NCBI RefSeq assembly: GCF_003597125.1
Contig: NZ_QYYA01000003.1
Span: 1-64,000, forward strand
Length of the DNA: 64,000 nt
Source: Alcanivorax profundi
GTDB taxonomy: Bacteria; Pseudomonadota; Gammaproteobacteria; Pseudomonadales; Alcanivoracaceae
Direction: 5' to 3'
Of this stretch, positions 1 through 8,562 are shown in pieces. Numbering within the stretch: the stretch's first letter is position 1; each line of letters begins with the position of its first letter. Made by a program: the position numbers and the translations under genes. Below the pieces are notes generated by a model. That model did no database searches. It saw only the letters and a list, made by a program, of their open reading frames with translations, and was not told the origin of the DNA.

Positions 1-2892
1 GCAGCGGGTGAGCGGATGTACCGCACTGGCGATCTGGTGAAATTCCGCGACGACGGCGTCATGGAATATCTGGGTCGGGTGGATCAGCAGGTCAAAATCC
101 GTGGCTTCCGCATTGAGCTCGGTGAAATCGAAAGTCGCCTGCTGGCTTTTGACTCGATCCGCGACGCCGCCGTGGTCGCACAACCTTCCCCCACCGGTGA
201 CCGGTTGGTGGGCTACATCGTGCCACGTCACACCGTAGGAGCGGCGCTTGAGCCGCGAACCCTGTTGGAAAGCCTGTCCCAAGCCCTGCCGGACTATATG
301 GTGCCCAGCCAGTTGATCACACTGGAGCACCTGCCGCTGACTCCTGCAGGCAAGGTGGACCGCAAGGCGCTACCGGCTCCGCAATGGCAAACCGCCAGTG
401 CCGGCGATGCACCGCAAACCGATAACGAAAACATTCTGGCGACTATATGGCAGGCCTTGATGGGGCTGTCGTTCGTCAGCCGTGACGACCACTTCTTTGC
501 CCTTGGCGGGGATTCCATTCTGGCCTTGCAGGTGGTCAGCCGGGCACGCCAGCAAGGGTTGGCGCTGACGCCCAAAGAGGTGTTTGAGCAGCCGTTGCTC
601 AAGGACCTGGCCCGGGTTGCGCTCAGTGCCCAGGCGCTGGCGATTTCCCAACAGCCGTTGACCGGCGAGGTGCCGCTGCTGCCGATCCAGCAGCATTTCT
701 TTTCGCTCAACCCGCCCAGCCCCCATCACTGGAATCAGCACCTGTGGCTGGCGTTGGCGCAACCCATGTCGCAGCACGCCCTGGCCGAAACGTTGTCGGC
801 ATTGTGCCGTCAGCATGATGCGCTGCGCATGCGTTACCGTTGCCGCGATGGTGTCTGGTCGCAACATTGCCTCTCGCCAGAAGCGGTGAGTGACGATGTG
901 TTGTGGTGGCGCGAGGCAGCAGATGAGGACGCCGTGGCCGCACTGTGCCAGCAAGCCCAGGAAAGTCTGGATATCGAACATGGCCCCTTGCTGCGTGCGC
1001 TTTATGTGACAACCCCCCAGCAGCAAGACCGGCTTTTGCTGGTGATTCATCACCTGGCCGTGGACGGTGTGTCCTGGCGAGTCCTGTTGGAAGACCTGCT
1101 GGCGGCGTACTCGCAGGCGCAGGGTGATCAAGACGGAGGTCAAGGGATTGTCTTGCCGCAACGCACACATACCGTGTCGGACTGGCATCAGGCCCTGCAG
1201 CAATGGCTGCAGGAAAATGGCACCCAGCGTTTGCCGTTCTGGCAGCAACAGCGGCCAGAGCCGGGCCATGCACCGCTGCCGGTGTATGGGGAAAAACGCA
1301 GCGTTGCAGTATCACTGGATGAATCGGCGACCCGTCGTTTGCTTCAGGAGGCGCCGACCAAGTTGGGGGCGTCTGTGCCGGCATTGCTGCTGACGGCGCT
1401 GGTCAGAACGCTCCAGGCTGATGATCAGAAAGGCGATCAGGAAGGCGACCAGAAAGAGCATCAAGCTGCCGCGCTTGCGACTCGAGCTCCGCAGGTTGCG
1501 AGCAATCTTGTTATCAATCTGGAAGGCCACGGTCGCGAAACCCGGCTTGCCCCCGGGCTGGATCTCAGCCGTACCCTGGGCTGGTTTACCAGCCTGTTCC
1601 CGGTGTCGTTGCCGTGGGCGGCGGATCTCCGCCAGAACCTGTTTGCGGTTACCGAACAACTCAGAGGCACCGAAGCGGATGCTGGCGTCGGTTATGGCGC
1701 CCTGCGGTTTATGGCCGATAGCCCGCTCAACGACAGTGCCGATGCGCCGTTGACGTTCAACTATCTGGGCCAGTATCACGATGATGCGTTGATTCAGGGT
1801 TTCACACCGCTCAAAGGTGGCGGTAATGCCCAGGCCGATGACAACCCCATGGCGGCGCCGCTGGCCATTAATGGCCAGGTAATGGCTGGGCAGCTGGAGC
1901 TGGTGTGGGAATTTGCCAGCAGCCGTTATGACGCTGGCACCATTCAGCATTGGTGCGGCCGCTATCGCCAGGAACTGTTGGCACTGCTGGCGCTGGCCGA
2001 TGCGCCACGGGATAGCCAGGCCGACCCGGCACTGGTGACGGCGCTGAATTCTTCACAGAATTGGTCGCAGGACTCTTCACAGAACTCTTTACAGAACACG
2101 GCCACAGACATACCGGTGTTGTGGTGTCCGCACCCGGTGACCGGCCGGGTCACCGGCTATCAGACTATTGCGGCAGCCCTGGAAGGGCAGTGGCAGGTGC
2201 GCGGCATACAGTCGCGCAGTTTTCTTGAGGAAGGCTGGTTTGACCCGTCGCTGGAAGAAATGGCAGAGCGCTATTACCGCACCCTGAAGCAATCGCAACC
2301 ACGCGGGCCTTACTACCTGCTGGGCTGGTCGCTGGGCGGCGCCCTGACCATGGAGCTGGCCAGCCGACTGGAACGTGATGGCGAGACCGTGGCATTTGTA
2401 GGGCTGCTGGATAGCTATGTTCCTGGCACCGAAGTGGCGGAAGATCAGTGGTCGTCACCGCAGGCGCAGGCAACTCTGCGAGAGCATCTGGGTTTGCTGT
2501 TGCCGGGGGTAAGTGCTGCGGCATTGGATGAGTGCATTGTCCTGTTGCGAAATCACCAGCCCCCTCAGTGGCCGCAACAATTTTCAACATGGCTATCGCA
2601 GCAACCCGTGGATGCCATGGTGGCAGACAGTGCGCGCCAACTTTTGCATTCATGGGCTGTGGAGCAACACCTGCGTGATCTCTGTTGGGGTTATCAATTG
2701 CCCAGCCTTAAAACGCCCTGCCATGCCTGGTGGGCCGCACAGCCACCAGGCAGGGCCGAGATGCTGAAAAATGGCATCGAGCAACGCGTGATGTTGGCAC
2801 AAAGCGAGGTCTTGATGACCGATCATGTTGGCATTGTGCGTGAACCGGAAATGGTTCGGTGGTTCGAGGAACGTTTGTCGAGTGTGAACTGA
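1..2892 (+). CDS. Nonribosomal peptide synthetase, C-terminal module A-PCP-E-TE (5' partial)
   Basis: Terminal module of a multimodular peptide synthetase, probably for a hydroxamate siderophore. The frame is open to the window edge, so the rest lies upstream. Numbered from the ATG codon at 16: end of an adenylation domain (YRTGDLV, GRVDQQVKIRGF, and LPLTPAGKVDRKALP near 105-118); carrier domain with GGDSI, phosphopantetheine Ser167; epimerization domain with HHLAVDG at 345-351 plus the E-type signatures EGHGRE and FNYLGQ; thioesterase with GWSLGG (Ser772), Asp799 and His937 as a likely triad. An E domain directly before the TE predicts a D-configured last residue. Low-complexity linkers occur near 470-480 (QKGDQEGDQKEHQ) and 680-690 (NSSQNWSQDSSQ). 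The receptor, hydroxylase, acyltransferase and reductase downstream support siderophore synthesis. Substrate specificity is not readable because the A-domain core is outside the window. Confidence 0.95.
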   Translation, partial: AAGERMYRTGDLVKFRDDGVMEYLGRVDQQVKIRGFRIELGEIESRLLAFDSIRDAAVVAQPSPTGDRLVGYIVPRHTVGAALEPRTLLESLSQALPDYMVPSQLITLEHLPLTPAGKVDRKALPAPQWQTASAGDAPQTDNENILATIWQALMGLSFVSRDDHFFALGGDSILALQVVSRARQQGLALTPKEVFEQPLLKDLARVALSAQALAISQQPLTGEVPLLPIQQHFFSLNPPSPHHWNQHLWLALAQPMSQHALAETLSALCRQHDALRMRYRCRDGVWSQHCLSPEAVSDDVLWWREAADEDAVAALCQQAQESLDIEHGPLLRALYVTTPQQQDRLLLVIHHLAVDGVSWRVLLEDLLAAYSQAQGDQDGGQGIVLPQRTHTVSDWHQALQQWLQENGTQRLPFWQQQRPEPGHAPLPVYGEKRSVAVSLDESATRRLLQEAPTKLGASVPALLLTALVRTLQADDQKGDQEGDQKEHQAAALATRAPQVASNLVINLEGHGRETRLAPGLDLSRTLGWFTSLFPVSLPWAADLRQNLFAVTEQLRGTEADAGVGYGALRFMADSPLNDSADAPLTFNYLGQYHDDALIQGFTPLKGGGNAQADDNPMAAPLAINGQVMAGQLELVWEFASSRYDAGTIQHWCGRYRQELLALLALADAPRDSQADPALVTALNSSQNWSQDSSQNSLQNTATDIPVLWCPHPVTGRVTGYQTIAAALEGQWQVRGIQSRSFLEEGWFDPSLEEMAERYYRTLKQSQPRGPYYLLGWSLGGALTMELASRLERDGETVAFVGLLDSYVPGTEVAEDQWSSPQAQATLREHLGLLLPGVSAAALDECIVLLRNHQPPQWPQQFSTWLSQQPVDAMVADSARQLLHSWAVEQHLRDLCWGYQLPSLKTPCHAWWAAQPPGRAEMLKNGIEQRVMLAQSEVLMTDHVGIVREPEMVRWFEERLSSVN

Positions 2893-2935
2893 TACAAATT
2901 GACAGGAAAACCCGGCAGGAATTGCACCGGGGAGA

Positions 2936-2987
2936 CTGGTTGTAAGGAATGTAATCTGTATAATCGCGCATGCGAATCATTCCTATT
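2936..2987 (+). promoter_or_regulatory. Promoter with Fur-box-like site for the siderophore receptor
   Basis: A perfect TATAAT lies at 2959-2964, with a weak -35 CTGGTT at 2936-2941 (17-bp spacer). Immediately downstream, CATGCGAATCATTCCTATT at 2969-2987 matches 15 of 19 positions of AATGAGAATCATTCTCATT, the form typical of Fur boxes at siderophore receptor genes. A repressor there would cover the transcription start. The site lies 34 bp before the receptor ATG and 77 bp after the NRPS stop, so the receptor group probably has its own iron-repressed promoter. Confidence 0.6.
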
Positions 2988-3020
2988 AATGTGTTTGTTA
3001 CGATCGTCAGGAGAAAAACG

Positions 3021-5279
3021 ATGGGGAATCGGACAGGGAGCAGACTGGCTCAGGGGATTGGGGTCTGTCGTCATCCGTTGGCATTGGCTATTGCGGCTGC
3101 ATTGGCAGCTTCACCGGTCTGGGCGGAAGAGGCCACCAACGAAGAACAGTTGGAAACCATTGAAGTCAACGCTGAGCAGTCTGAGGACGTGTATGGTCGT
3201 GATGACTTTGGTTATGTCGGTCAGCGCAGCCGGACGGGTACCAAGACAGATAGCCCTGTAAGCGAGACTCCACGCTCCGTTTCTATCGTAACTCGCGAGC
3301 AGATGAATGACAGGGCAGCCGTCAGCATCAGCGATGCCTTGCGCTATACGCCCGGTATTCAGGCCGGTTTTTACGGCGAAGATAACAAGCAAGACTGGTT
3401 TATTGTCCGGGGTTTCAAACAGGCGAACAAAGGCCTGTATCGAGATGGAACCCGAACCTATTCAGAAGGGTTTTACAGCTGGCAGATCGACCCCTTCCAA
3501 CTGGAGCGGGTTGAAATTCTTCGCGGTCCGGCATCCGTCCTTTATGGGCAGACTCCTCCGGGCGGGGTGATCAACGTGATCAGCAAACGTCCTCAGGATT
3601 ATAGCTTTGGCTCTGTTGAAGTTGAGTACGGAAGCTGGGATCGAAAGCAGGTGTCGGCTGATCTCGGTGGTATTGTTGGCGATGGTCATGCCTTCAGGCT
3701 ATTGGCGTTAGGCAGGCAGAGCGGCACGCAAGTGGACGATGTCGAGCAGGATCGCGTTCTTTTCGCGCCTTCGCTGAAGTTGAACGTAGGGGACAACACT
3801 GAACTGACATTGTTGGCCAGTTATCAGGAAGATAATTCCGATCCCTACCTGCAGTTCCATTTGGCGGAAGGCACTCTGAATCCCAGCACTACCGGAAATG
3901 GATACATTGGTGACGATGTTGCCATTGGCAACCCGGATTATGAGCGCTTTGACAGAACGCAATACACTCTTGGCTACGAACTGAATCACGATTTTAATGA
4001 CGGGGCGTCGTTTCAGCAGAACGTGCGTTATGGCCGTATTGATATCGATCTGCGTCAAATGTATGCGCTGGCATATTCCGATGATTTTGGTATGCCCTCG
4101 AATCGAACGGAGGTCGTACGCTATATCTCTACAGAAGATGGGCATGCAGATAGCCTGAATGCCGACAACCGCTTTATCTTCAAATGGGATCTGAACGGCA
4201 TGGAGCATACCTTGCTGGCAGGTATCGATTATCAAATGTTGAAGATAGACGGGAAGGACTATGCGGCTGATCCGATTGTAGGGGAAGAATTGTTTCCGGG
4301 TATTTATGCCCCTAATACATTGAACGTCTATAACCCTGAATACGCCAATGCAAGCGATATCGTTCTGCTGGATGGAACTCTGCAGCCACTATCGGAAAGT
4401 GATCTTCAGCGCCGTACTACGGACAGCTATCAGCTGGGCTTCTATCTGCAGGATCAGGTAAAAATTCAGGACCACTTGGTTTTGATGCTAGGAACCCGCC
4501 ACGACAAGGTTGATACCAAATTCGAAAACAAGGCGACTGGGGCTAAGCAAGATGTAGATGGTGATGAGTGGACTGCCAATGCCGGGCTGGCATGGATCTT
4601 CGATAATGGCGTTACTGCCTATACCAACTACTCCCAATTCTTCCAGCCCATTATTCAGCTGGATGCCAATAACGAGCCCGCCAAGCCGGAACGTGGTGAT
4701 CAAGTCGAAGTTGGTTTGAAGGTGCAGCCTGAAGGGTTTGACGGTTACTTTAATGCCGCGGCGTTCAAAATTACCCAGGAAAACCTGACCTCTGGCACTG
4801 CAGGAACAGCATCGTTTCAGCAAATCGGTGAAGTCGAAAGTGAAGGGGTAGAGTTTGAGGCAGTGGCGAATGTGACTCCGAGTCTCAGCTTCGTTGCCAA
4901 TATGACCTTCCTGGACCCCGAAATCACCGAAGATGCTCGCGGAGAGACCGTTATTGGTAACCAGCCAAATCAGGTGTCAAAACGCTTGGGTTCAATCTGG
5001 GGCAAATACAGCTTCATCGGTGGAGTTATGAACGGTCTTTCCATTGGTTCAGGTGTCCGCTATGTGGGCTCAACCTATGGTAATGATCTTGAGCAGCACA
5101 GTTTCAAGGTGCCGTCATACACAATCTGGGATGCCACGGTCAGCTACCAGTGGGATAACTTCAAATTCCAGGTTGCCGCCAAAAACCTGGAAGACAAGGA
5201 GTATGTTTCTACTTGTAACTATTGGTGTTGGTATGGCGATCGTCGCAACGTCATTGGCAGTATCTCTTATGCCTGGTAA
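3021..5279 (+). CDS. TonB-dependent ferric-siderophore receptor
   Basis: Outer-membrane gated channel importing the ferric siderophore using TonB energy. The start at 3021 follows CAGGAG with a 7-nt gap; an upstream in-frame ATG at 2970 falls inside the Fur-box-like site and is less likely. 752 aa, the usual size. The N-terminus is a signal peptide ending near PVWAEE. Then comes a plug domain (ETPRSVSIVTREQMNDR, LRYTPGIQ, FIVRGF, VEILRGPASVLYGQTPPGGVINVISKRP) and a beta-barrel ending in a C-terminal aromatic (SISYAW). The plug motifs place it in the FhuA/FpvA-like TonB-siderophore class. No N-terminal signalling extension for a surface-signalling sigma factor is evident. It sits inside the siderophore biosynthetic locus, so it most likely takes up the product of the adjacent NRPS. 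Confidence 0.95.
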   Translation: MGNRTGSRLAQGIGVCRHPLALAIAAALAASPVWAEEATNEEQLETIEVNAEQSEDVYGRDDFGYVGQRSRTGTKTDSPVSETPRSVSIVTREQMNDRAAVSISDALRYTPGIQAGFYGEDNKQDWFIVRGFKQANKGLYRDGTRTYSEGFYSWQIDPFQLERVEILRGPASVLYGQTPPGGVINVISKRPQDYSFGSVEVEYGSWDRKQVSADLGGIVGDGHAFRLLALGRQSGTQVDDVEQDRVLFAPSLKLNVGDNTELTLLASYQEDNSDPYLQFHLAEGTLNPSTTGNGYIGDDVAIGNPDYERFDRTQYTLGYELNHDFNDGASFQQNVRYGRIDIDLRQMYALAYSDDFGMPSNRTEVVRYISTEDGHADSLNADNRFIFKWDLNGMEHTLLAGIDYQMLKIDGKDYAADPIVGEELFPGIYAPNTLNVYNPEYANASDIVLLDGTLQPLSESDLQRRTTDSYQLGFYLQDQVKIQDHLVLMLGTRHDKVDTKFENKATGAKQDVDGDEWTANAGLAWIFDNGVTAYTNYSQFFQPIIQLDANNEPAKPERGDQVEVGLKVQPEGFDGYFNAAAFKITQENLTSGTAGTASFQQIGEVESEGVEFEAVANVTPSLSFVANMTFLDPEITEDARGETVIGNQPNQVSKRLGSIWGKYSFIGGVMNGLSIGSGVRYVGSTYGNDLEQHSFKVPSYTIWDATVSYQWDNFKFQVAAKNLEDKEYVSTCNYWCWYGDRRNVIGSISYAW

Positions 5280-6255
5280 TGCCCGCCACACCGCCATGCT
5301 GCTGCCCACCGGGCAGCAGCTGGATGTGTTCGATCAGGAATTGGCACCGCAGTGGCGGTGTCAGAGCAATGATCAGGATCTGTTGACCGTGGAGCTGGAC
5401 GATACGACAACACGCGTTCTGCAATCCACGGACGACCCGGCACAACTGTGCCGGGCCGCCTGGGCATTTTTTGTCTCGCGGCCCACGGTGACGGCGCTGG
5501 AATTTTCTGGCGATGGTCATCCCGGTTTCATGGTGCAGCGCGACAATGATTCTGCTGTGCTGGAGCGAGACATGCTCTGGCAGTTGACCGGCGACTGGCT
5601 GCCCAAGGCAGCGGCGTTTCCGTACCCGGTCAGCATGGTGATGGACGACAGTGGTCGCCGTCACCCCCGTCGCCCGGCCAAGCCGAGTGGCGAAGTGTAC
5701 CGCCGTTTCGATACCGGTATTCAAGCGTGGGTGTCACTGCGAGTGCTGGATATTGAAGAAGACCTGGAGCGCTTCATGCGCTGGCAGAACAGCCAGCGGG
5801 TCGCAGCTTTCTGGGAACAGAGCGGCACACTGGAAGCGCATCGCGCCTACCTGGAAAGCCAGGCAAGGGATCCGCGCGTGCTCAACCTGATTGGCTGTAT
5901 TGATGATGATCCCTTCGCCTACTTTGAAGCGTACTGGGCGAAAGAGGACCGTATTGCGCCGTACTACGACGCACAGGATTTTGACCGCGGCATCCATATG
6001 CTGGTGGGCGAAGAGCACCACCGTGGGCCGCACAAGGTAAAGGCGTGGCTCAATGCCCTTTGCCATTATCTGTTTCTCGATGATTGTCGCACCACGCGGA
6101 TCGTGTCCGAGCCGCGTGCGGACAACGACAGGATGATTCAACACCTTCAAGCCAGGCGTTTTGCCAAGCCAAAGGAGTTTGATTTTCCGCACAAGCGCGC
6201 AGCCCTGATGGTGCTGCAACGTGATGCGTTTTTTGAGCGTTGCGAGCTGAGCTGA
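5269..6255 (+). CDS. Siderophore N-acyltransferase, IucB/AlcB-like GNAT
   Basis: Probably transfers an acetyl (or other short acyl) group from CoA to the N-hydroxylated side chain made by the downstream monooxygenase, giving the hydroxamate ligand. The C-terminal half carries the family signatures PFAYFEAYWAKEDRIAPYYD, DRGIHMLVGEEHHRGPHKV, CHYLFLDDCRTTRIVSEPRADN and MIQHLQARRFAKPKEFDFPHKRAA. 328 aa, normal for the IucB/RhbD/AlcB group. The ATG at 5269 overlaps the receptor stop by 11 bp, implying translational coupling; a later in-frame ATG at 5296 is possible. The longer frame upstream is a shadow over the receptor gene. An unusually strong hairpin (5298-5320) lies just inside the start. Acetyl as the acyl group is inferred from the amphibactin-like context, not seen. 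Confidence 0.88.
   Translation: MPGNARHTAMLLPTGQQLDVFDQELAPQWRCQSNDQDLLTVELDDTTTRVLQSTDDPAQLCRAAWAFFVSRPTVTALEFSGDGHPGFMVQRDNDSAVLERDMLWQLTGDWLPKAAAFPYPVSMVMDDSGRRHPRRPAKPSGEVYRRFDTGIQAWVSLRVLDIEEDLERFMRWQNSQRVAAFWEQSGTLEAHRAYLESQARDPRVLNLIGCIDDDPFAYFEAYWAKEDRIAPYYDAQDFDRGIHMLVGEEHHRGPHKVKAWLNALCHYLFLDDCRTTRIVSEPRADNDRMIQHLQARRFAKPKEFDFPHKRAALMVLQRDAFFERCELS
5298..5320 (+). other. Perfect 10-bp-stem hairpin at the start of the acyltransferase gene
   Basis: GCTGCTGCCC and GGGCAGCAGC form a perfect 10-bp stem around a 3-base loop (ACC), 18 bases after the receptor stop and just inside the acyltransferase reading frame. No T-tract follows, so it is not a standard intrinsic terminator. It could slow ribosomes, block 3' exonuclease decay of the receptor message, or lower expression of the biosynthetic genes relative to the receptor. 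Confidence 0.6.
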
Positions 6256-6336
6256 AAATCACGGTTCGGTAGGGACTCTTATACCGGACTGCCATGGCGC
6301 GCTGCCCACCACTACCCGGCAGCAAGTGGCTGACCT

Positions 6337-6394
6337 GTCCGCAGGGTGCGGACGGTCGGTGTATGGATAACCCGGAGACCGGGATGGGTCTCCG
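6337..6394 (+). other. Two adjacent hairpins upstream of the ornithine monooxygenase
   Basis: In the 158-bp gap before the monooxygenase, GTCCGCA/TGCGGAC (6337-6353, loop GGG) and CGGAGACC/GGTCTCCG (6373-6394, loop GGGATG) can each fold, the second ending 19 bases before the ATG and just upstream of the GAGGA ribosome-binding site. An imperfect GCTGCC/GGCAGC pair lies at 6301-6323. No T-tract follows. No known riboswitch class is recognised. A role in mRNA stability or translation control is inference. Confidence 0.45.
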
Positions 6395-6413
6395 CCACAT
6401 TGAGGACACCCCC

Positions 6414-7706
6414 ATGAACGTTCATTCCCAGGAATATGATGTCGTCGGCATTGGCTTTGGCCCTGCAAATCTGGCTATTGCCATTGCACTGGAAGAACAG
6501 TCGGACCTGAAAGGGCTGCGTTATTGTTTCCTCGAAAAACAACCGCGTTTTGAATGGCACGGCGGGATGCTGCTGGATGGCACCCGGATGCAGGTCTCTT
6601 TTCTGAAAGATCTGGCGACCCTGCGCAACCCGGCCAGCCGTTTCACCTTCGTGAATTACCTGCACGACAACCACCGTCTGGATTCCTTTATCAACATGGG
6701 TACCTTTTTCCCGACCCGTGTGGAATACAACGACTATATGCGTTGGTCGGCGGAGCAGTTCAGCGAGCGAGTGCAATACGGTGAGGAAGTGATTGCCATC
6801 GAACCAGTGGAGCAGGGTGGCGAAGTGGAGTGGGTGCGTATTCGCTCCCGCAACGCCGACGGTTCAGAGAAAGAAATTTTTACCCGTAATCTGGTCATCG
6901 GGATTGGGGGATACCCGAATGTGCCCGCCGTGTTTGCCGGCAAGATGGGCGACAACATGGTGCATTCCTCCCGCTATAAACATGAATACGAGCGTTTCGG
7001 TCGCCATGAAACGCCGCGTATTGCGGTTATCGGTGCCGGGCAGAGTGCCGCAGAAATCTATCTGGATCTGATGAACCAGTATCCGGATGGAAAGATGGAC
7101 ATGATCACCCGCAGCCGTGCGCTCCACCCGGCGGATGACAGCGCTTTTGTGAACGAGATCTTTGATCCCGCCTTCACCGACACCATCTATGCGCGCCCGG
7201 AAGAAGAGCGTCGTGATTTTCTGAAAAAGTTCAGCCAGACCAACTATGCGGTGGTGGATCTTGCGGAAATCGAACAGATCTATGAGCGCCTGTACCTGCA
7301 AAAAGTCACCGGCAAGGTACAGCACCGGTTCCTGTCCAACCGCGACATTGTCGGTGTGCAGAATGACGGCACCCGGGTATTGCTGACCCTGCGCGACAAA
7401 GACACCGGTCTGGAACAGACCGAAGTCTACGACGGGGTGGTGCTGGCCACCGGCTACAACCGTAATGGCCATGAACAGTTGCTGGCGCCCATGGCCGACT
7501 GGATGTCGGAGCAAGGGGTGGAGCGTTGCTATCGTCTGCCCATGGCGAAAGGCTGCCGCGCCAATATCTTCCTGCAAGGGTGCTGCGAGGAAACTCACGG
7601 CCTGAGCGATACCTTGCTGTCAGTACTGGCAGTGCGTTCCCAGGAAGTGGTGGATGCCCTGATTCAGCGTCACAGTCGCCCGCTGGCGGCGGCCTGCGCC
7701 AGCTGA
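6414..7706 (+). CDS. L-ornithine N5-monooxygenase, PvdA/SidA-like
   Basis: FAD- and NADPH-dependent hydroxylase that converts ornithine to N5-hydroxyornithine, the committed step to hydroxamate siderophores. The start at 6414 follows GAGGA; the 40 codons of open frame upstream look non-coding. 430 aa. FAD-binding GIGFGPANLA near residue 14; PvdA-type substrate region WHGGMLLDGTRMQVSFLKDLATLRNP; NADPH-binding GAGQSAAEIYLDL in the middle; C-terminal DGVVLATGYNRNG typical of the family. The substrate region resembles ornithine-specific PvdA more than lysine-specific IucD, so ornithine is preferred as substrate with moderate certainty. Its stop overlaps the start of the next gene (TGATG). Confidence 0.93.
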   Translation: MNVHSQEYDVVGIGFGPANLAIAIALEEQSDLKGLRYCFLEKQPRFEWHGGMLLDGTRMQVSFLKDLATLRNPASRFTFVNYLHDNHRLDSFINMGTFFPTRVEYNDYMRWSAEQFSERVQYGEEVIAIEPVEQGGEVEWVRIRSRNADGSEKEIFTRNLVIGIGGYPNVPAVFAGKMGDNMVHSSRYKHEYERFGRHETPRIAVIGAGQSAAEIYLDLMNQYPDGKMDMITRSRALHPADDSAFVNEIFDPAFTDTIYARPEEERRDFLKKFSQTNYAVVDLAEIEQIYERLYLQKVTGKVQHRFLSNRDIVGVQNDGTRVLLTLRDKDTGLEQTEVYDGVVLATGYNRNGHEQLLAPMADWMSEQGVERCYRLPMAKGCRANIFLQGCCEETHGLSDTLLSVLAVRSQEVVDALIQRHSRPLAAACAS

Positions 7707-8428
7707 TGATCCCGGCACTGGCCCCCCTGTTCCAGGGGGGCTTTGCTCACTACGGTGAACGGCTGCGGCTGGCGCAACCGGATGACCCTGCCCTGCCATT
7801 GACGGCACTGCTGGACCCGGCGGTGCTGGACGTCCAGTTACAGGCGTTTCGCAGTAACTTCGCCCAGGAAGATCCCCGCGCGGTGCTGTCGATCTGGAGC
7901 AAGTACTACTTTCTGTATTTGGTGCCGCCGGTATTGGCCGCCAATCTGATTCTGCAACGCGACCTGCCGTTGGATCCCCATGCCATGCGCGTGGAGATGG
8001 ATCCGACCGGATTGCCAGCGGTATTCGTCTTCGCCGATGAGGGCGGCCCGCTAGCGCCGCCTTTGCACGGCCTGGACCGCTTCGCGTCCCTGCTACAGGA
8101 CAACCTGGCCTTCATGATCGATGGCTGGCAACAGCGATATGATTTGTCGGGAAAAGTGCTGTGGAGCAATGCCTCGCGCTACCTTCGCTGGTTCGTACAG
8201 GAACTGTCACGCTTTGGATTACCGGAACCGATGTGGGCGCCGGGCAAGAGTCTGCTGGAGGCGAAAGCCTATGCCGATGGCACCCGCAATCCGCTTTACC
8301 AGGCCTATGTGGAGCGGTTTCGGCGCGACGATGGTGAGCCGCTGTCGGTTCGAAAGCTCTGCTGCATACGTTATCTGTTGCCCGACACCGAGTTGTGTGA
8401 AGACTGCCCTCGGCTCTGTCACAGCTGA
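7706..8428 (+). CDS. FhuF-like ferric siderophore reductase (2Fe-2S)
   Basis: Cytoplasmic iron-sulfur protein expected to reduce the imported ferric hydroxamate and release Fe(II). It starts in a TGATG overlap with the monooxygenase stop, so the two are coupled. 240 aa. The C-terminus has the diagnostic FhuF cluster ligands CC-x10-C-x2-C: Cys219, Cys220, Cys231, Cys234 (LCCIRYLLPDTELCEDCPRLC region), plus an extra Cys238. The N-terminal part is the usual poorly conserved FhuF domain. As the last gene of the cluster it completes uptake (receptor), synthesis and release. No inner-membrane permease is seen in this window. Confidence 0.88.
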   Translation: MIPALAPLFQGGFAHYGERLRLAQPDDPALPLTALLDPAVLDVQLQAFRSNFAQEDPRAVLSIWSKYYFLYLVPPVLAANLILQRDLPLDPHAMRVEMDPTGLPAVFVFADEGGPLAPPLHGLDRFASLLQDNLAFMIDGWQQRYDLSGKVLWSNASRYLRWFVQELSRFGLPEPMWAPGKSLLEAKAYADGTRNPLYQAYVERFRRDDGEPLSVRKLCCIRYLLPDTELCEDCPRLCHS

Positions 8429-8457
8429 GCCGCGATGGCCTTGCCCGTCGCTTTAAT

Positions 8458-8533
8458 CGCGGTGGAACCACCGCTCCCACAGAGTGTGATGGCCTGCAGG
8501 AGACTCGCCCCTGTGGGAGCTTGCCTGCAAGCG
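8458..8533. repeat. REP-type palindromic repeats, one arm of each of two families
   Basis: Two inverted arms between convergent genes. 8458-8482 is the reverse form of the GTGGGAGCGGTGGTTCCACCGC type; 8511-8533 (CTGTGGGAGCTTGCCTGCAA and following bases) is the type found as a perfect pair at 57873-57943. Both share the CTGTGGGAGC head typical of Pseudomonas REP elements and face each other as in a REP pair, but the two arms belong to different subtypes. Confidence 0.7.
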
Positions 8534-8562
8534 ATGCTGCACCGGGTTATATCGGAATGCGC

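Noticed and set aside
2970-3020. Earlier ATG of the receptor gene
   Set aside because: It lies inside the Fur-box-like site and lacks a ribosome-binding site, whereas 3021 has CAGGAG and begins a standard signal peptide.
5298-5320. Intrinsic terminator after the receptor gene
   Set aside because: No T-tract follows and the stem lies within the translated start of the next gene.
6361-6413. Known riboswitch upstream of the monooxygenase
   Set aside because: The two hairpins do not match any riboswitch consensus that I can recall; reported only as unexplained structure.
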